Part shown: one piece after another, positions 62,244 to 64,000 of the stretch
Position numbering within the stretch: position 1 is the first letter of the stretch
Layout: each line of letters starts with the position of its first letter
Source of the DNA: Aulosira sp. FACHB-615
GTDB taxonomy: Bacteria; Cyanobacteriota; Cyanobacteriia; Cyanobacteriales; Nostocaceae
Direction: 5' to 3'
Assembly: GCF_014698045.1 (NCBI RefSeq)
Contig: NZ_JACJSE010000013.1
Location: forward strand, 1 to 64,000
DNA length: 64,000 bases
Notes under the pieces: model-generated
Database searches by the model: none
What the model saw: the letters and a program-made list of their open reading frames with translations, nothing else
Told to the model about the DNA's origin: nothing
Program-made: the position numbers and the translations under genes

Positions 62244-63278
62244 ATGAATACAATTCTACATACACTACCAATTCCCCCGCACTTCCACCCTGATAAAGTC
62301 GGCGAAGTCTGGCGCGTCCCTTACCAAGAATGTGCAAGCGCCGCCGAAACTTGGGCAAAGCAATATAATATTCCACCATCAGCGTCAGACAAAACTCGCA
62401 TTTGCCTACTCTTAATTGATGTTCAAAATACCTTTTGTATTCCCGGATTTGAATTATTTGTCGGTGGTCAATCTGGCAATGCAGCCGTAGAAGATAATCA
62501 AAGATTATGTGAATTTATTTATCGTAATTTAGGCACAATTACCACAATTATTCCTACCCTCGATACACATACAGCAATGCAAATTTTTCACCCGATTTTT
62601 TGGGTGAATTCTCAAGGGCAACACCCGATACCAGCCGCCACTAATATCACTCCCGCAGACATTGAACAAGGTGTTTGGCAAGTTAACCCCGCAGTTGCCC
62701 ATAGCATTACTCATGGCAACTATAAATTATTAGAAAAACAAGCCTATCACTACGTTAAACAACTCAGTCAAGATGGTAAATATCCCCTGATTGTTTGGCC
62801 TTACCATTCTATTTTGGGTGGCATTGGTCATGCTTTAGTTTCGGCTGTGGAAGAAGCAATATTTTTCCATTGTATGGCGCGGCAAAGTCAGACTCAATTT
62901 GAACTTAAAGGTGAGAATGCTTTAACAGAAAATTATTCTATATTGCGTCCAGAAGTTTTGATTGGCTTTGATCAATCTCCTCTTGCCCATAAAAATACTA
63001 AACTCATCAAGCAACTTTTAGAATTTGATGCTGTGATTATTGGTGGTCAAGCCAAAAGCCATTGTGTGGCTTGGACAATTGATGATTTATTAACAGAAAT
63101 TAAACAGGTAGATGCTACCCTGGCGAAAAAAGTTTATCTCTTAGAAGATTCCTCTTCTCCGGTTGTCGTTCCTGGTGTTGTAGACTATACCGAACAAGCA
63201 GATGCAGCTTTTGCGAGATTTGCTGAGGCTGGAATGCACATTGTGAAAACAACCGAACTGATTGCCAATTTCATCTAA
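62244..63278 (+). CDS. Isochorismatase-like cysteine hydrolase
   Basis: About 344 residues from ATG 62244 (MNTILHTLPI); a TTG at 62169 would add 25 residues that run over the repeat fragment. The isochorismatase/nicotinamidase fold is seen: CLLLIDVQNTFCIPGFELFVGG (with the catalytic Asp), then TIIPTLDTHTAMQIFHPIFW for metal binding, and AVIIGGQAKSHCVAWTIDDL with the nucleophile Cys. It is longer than nicotinamidases (about 200-230), with an extra N-terminal part and middle insert. Substrate unknown. No neighbour suggests NAD salvage. Confidence 0.82.
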   Translation: MNTILHTLPIPPHFHPDKVGEVWRVPYQECASAAETWAKQYNIPPSASDKTRICLLLIDVQNTFCIPGFELFVGGQSGNAAVEDNQRLCEFIYRNLGTITTIIPTLDTHTAMQIFHPIFWVNSQGQHPIPAATNITPADIEQGVWQVNPAVAHSITHGNYKLLEKQAYHYVKQLSQDGKYPLIVWPYHSILGGIGHALVSAVEEAIFFHCMARQSQTQFELKGENALTENYSILRPEVLIGFDQSPLAHKNTKLIKQLLEFDAVIIGGQAKSHCVAWTIDDLLTEIKQVDATLAKKVYLLEDSSSPVVVPGVVDYTEQADAAFARFAEAGMHIVKTTELIANFI

Positions 63279-63288
63279 CTCAGAATCT

Positions 63289-64000
63289 TCACTTCTTCAA
63301 ATAACTTTTGGGATCTTGCGCCACCCATCCTTGGGATGAACTAGAACGCATTTCAAAATGAAGGTGTGGTTGTTGAGTTGTCGGTTCGCCAGTCGTTCCC
63401 ACCGTACCTAATACATCACCTGTTTTAACTTGCTGATTGACCTTAACCTTGATACTAGCAAGATGAGCATAGCGGCTTTGCAATCCACCACTGTGGTTAA
63501 TAATCACCAATTGACCATAACTACCTTGCTCTTGAGCAAATACTACAGTACCAGGTGCGATCGCCTCTACCGGAGTACCCACAGCAGCTAACAAATCTAC
63601 ACCACTGTGAAAAAATACTTCCTTGTTGCGAGGATTAATTTGCCAACCATAACCCAACCCCAGCGTTGTAGCCTGCTCTAAAGGATAGCCGCTAATAGCT
63701 GCACGAGTTGGTGTATTAGAATTTGTTGGGATCAGCGATGTAGTTTGCGGTGGATTTGGCAACCAATTTAACCCAGGAACAAAGACAATTTTTGGATTTG
63801 CTTGACAACCATTAATTTCAAACAGCGCATCAGGCCGAACTTTATATTTTGCTGCTACCTCTCGCCAACTTTGTCCAGTCGGAACTTCCACCACAATTCC
63901 GTTATAAGGTGGTATTTGCAGTTCACTACCCACACTCACACGGCCATTGTTCACATTTGGGTTCATGACAATCAGTGTTTCAGGCGCGAGATTGTAGCTT
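63289..64000 (-). CDS. LysM-M23 family peptidase, partial (5' end outside the window)
   Basis: The readable part is 237 codons. The frame continues without a stop through the right edge (the residues before the apparent ATG at 63966 read SYNLAPETLIV, a LysM end), so the start lies beyond 64000. Domains: the end of one LysM, a second LysM (TGQSWREVAAKYKVRPDALFEINGC), then an M23 peptidase domain with FFHSGVDLLAAVGTPV (His and Asp zinc ligands) and HLHFEMR. Such proteins are secreted and cut peptidoglycan cross-links or act as amidase activators. Convergent with the hydrolase gene, 10 bp apart. Confidence 0.9.
   Translation of the reverse strand, partial: SYNLAPETLIVMNPNVNNGRVSVGSELQIPPYNGIVVEVPTGQSWREVAAKYKVRPDALFEINGCQANPKIVFVPGLNWLPNPPQTTSLIPTNSNTPTRAAISGYPLEQATTLGLGYGWQINPRNKEVFFHSGVDLLAAVGTPVEAIAPGTVVFAQEQGSYGQLVIINHSGGLQSRYAHLASIKVKVNQQVKTGDVLGTVGTTGEPTTQQPHLHFEMRSSSSQGWVAQDPKSYLKK

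Overview
The window looks like chromosomal DNA of a heterocyst-forming or closely related filamentous cyanobacterium (Nostoc, Anabaena or Calothrix type). Evidence: the HIP1 octamer GCGATCGC recurs throughout, there are many short tandem heptamer/nonamer repeats (STRR), and the genes include NblS next to PurD, ClpP, CrtO, a CruA-type lycopene cyclase, an ethylene-receptor-like kinase and an AcpP-FabF-transketolase run. No prophage, CRISPR array or complete insertion sequence is visible; the mobile DNA seen is miniature and non-coding.

Layout. 0-8 kb: Crp/Fnr regulator, an MFS transporter fused to a short-chain dehydrogenase, HemD, a small internally duplicated protein, then a leftward pair made of a TPR histidine kinase and a receiver-AlbA_2 (Schlafen-type) response regulator, and ClpP. 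8-22 kb: two doubtful small genes, a DUF255 thioredoxin-like protein, a toxin-antitoxin remnant cut by a miniature element, MobA, a metal/cofactor-binding lipoprotein, a SMI1/KNR4 protein, tRNA-Ser(GGA), a [2Fe-2S] ferredoxin, a nuclease lipoprotein, an inositol monophosphatase-type enzyme, NblS, PurD and a sugar-nucleotide epimerase. 22.5-26 kb: an AT-rich accessory islet with a PIN toxin-antitoxin operon carrying a third gene, bracketed by a ~75-bp direct repeat, followed by two genes I cannot assign. 26-44 kb: mainly housekeeping: a transketolase-like TPP enzyme, DUF2993 protein, CrtO, an SRPBCC protein, a short rubredoxin, a flavoprotein carrying repeat-derived sequence, a radical SAM protein, LpxD, an HdrB-like protein, AcpP, FabF and transketolase. 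44-64 kb: a secreted protein, a large TPR-CHAT protease-like protein, CruA-type cyclase, a coiled-coil protein, a secreted protein built from four repeats of exactly 94 residues, a second ketoacyl synthase, an orphan PotC-like permease, a Ser/Thr kinase fused to a formylglycine-synthase-like domain, an ethylene-binding histidine kinase, a cysteine hydrolase and a LysM-M23 peptidase that runs off the right edge.

How the parts fit. Fatty-acid and lipid A functions (AcpP, FabF, KAS paralogue, LpxD), carotenoid enzymes (CrtO, CruA type) and carbon metabolism (transketolase, TPP enzyme) form the core. Signalling is rich: three histidine kinases, one response regulator and one Ser/Thr kinase. The most unusual things are the TPR-kinase/REC-AlbA_2 pair, the repeat-flanked three-gene PIN operon with its neighbouring unknown genes, the 94-residue repeat protein, and an intergenic landscape made of several miniature repeat families, one of which sits just after stop codons and one of which has entered a reading frame. 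All assignments were made by reading the sequence; no searches were run.
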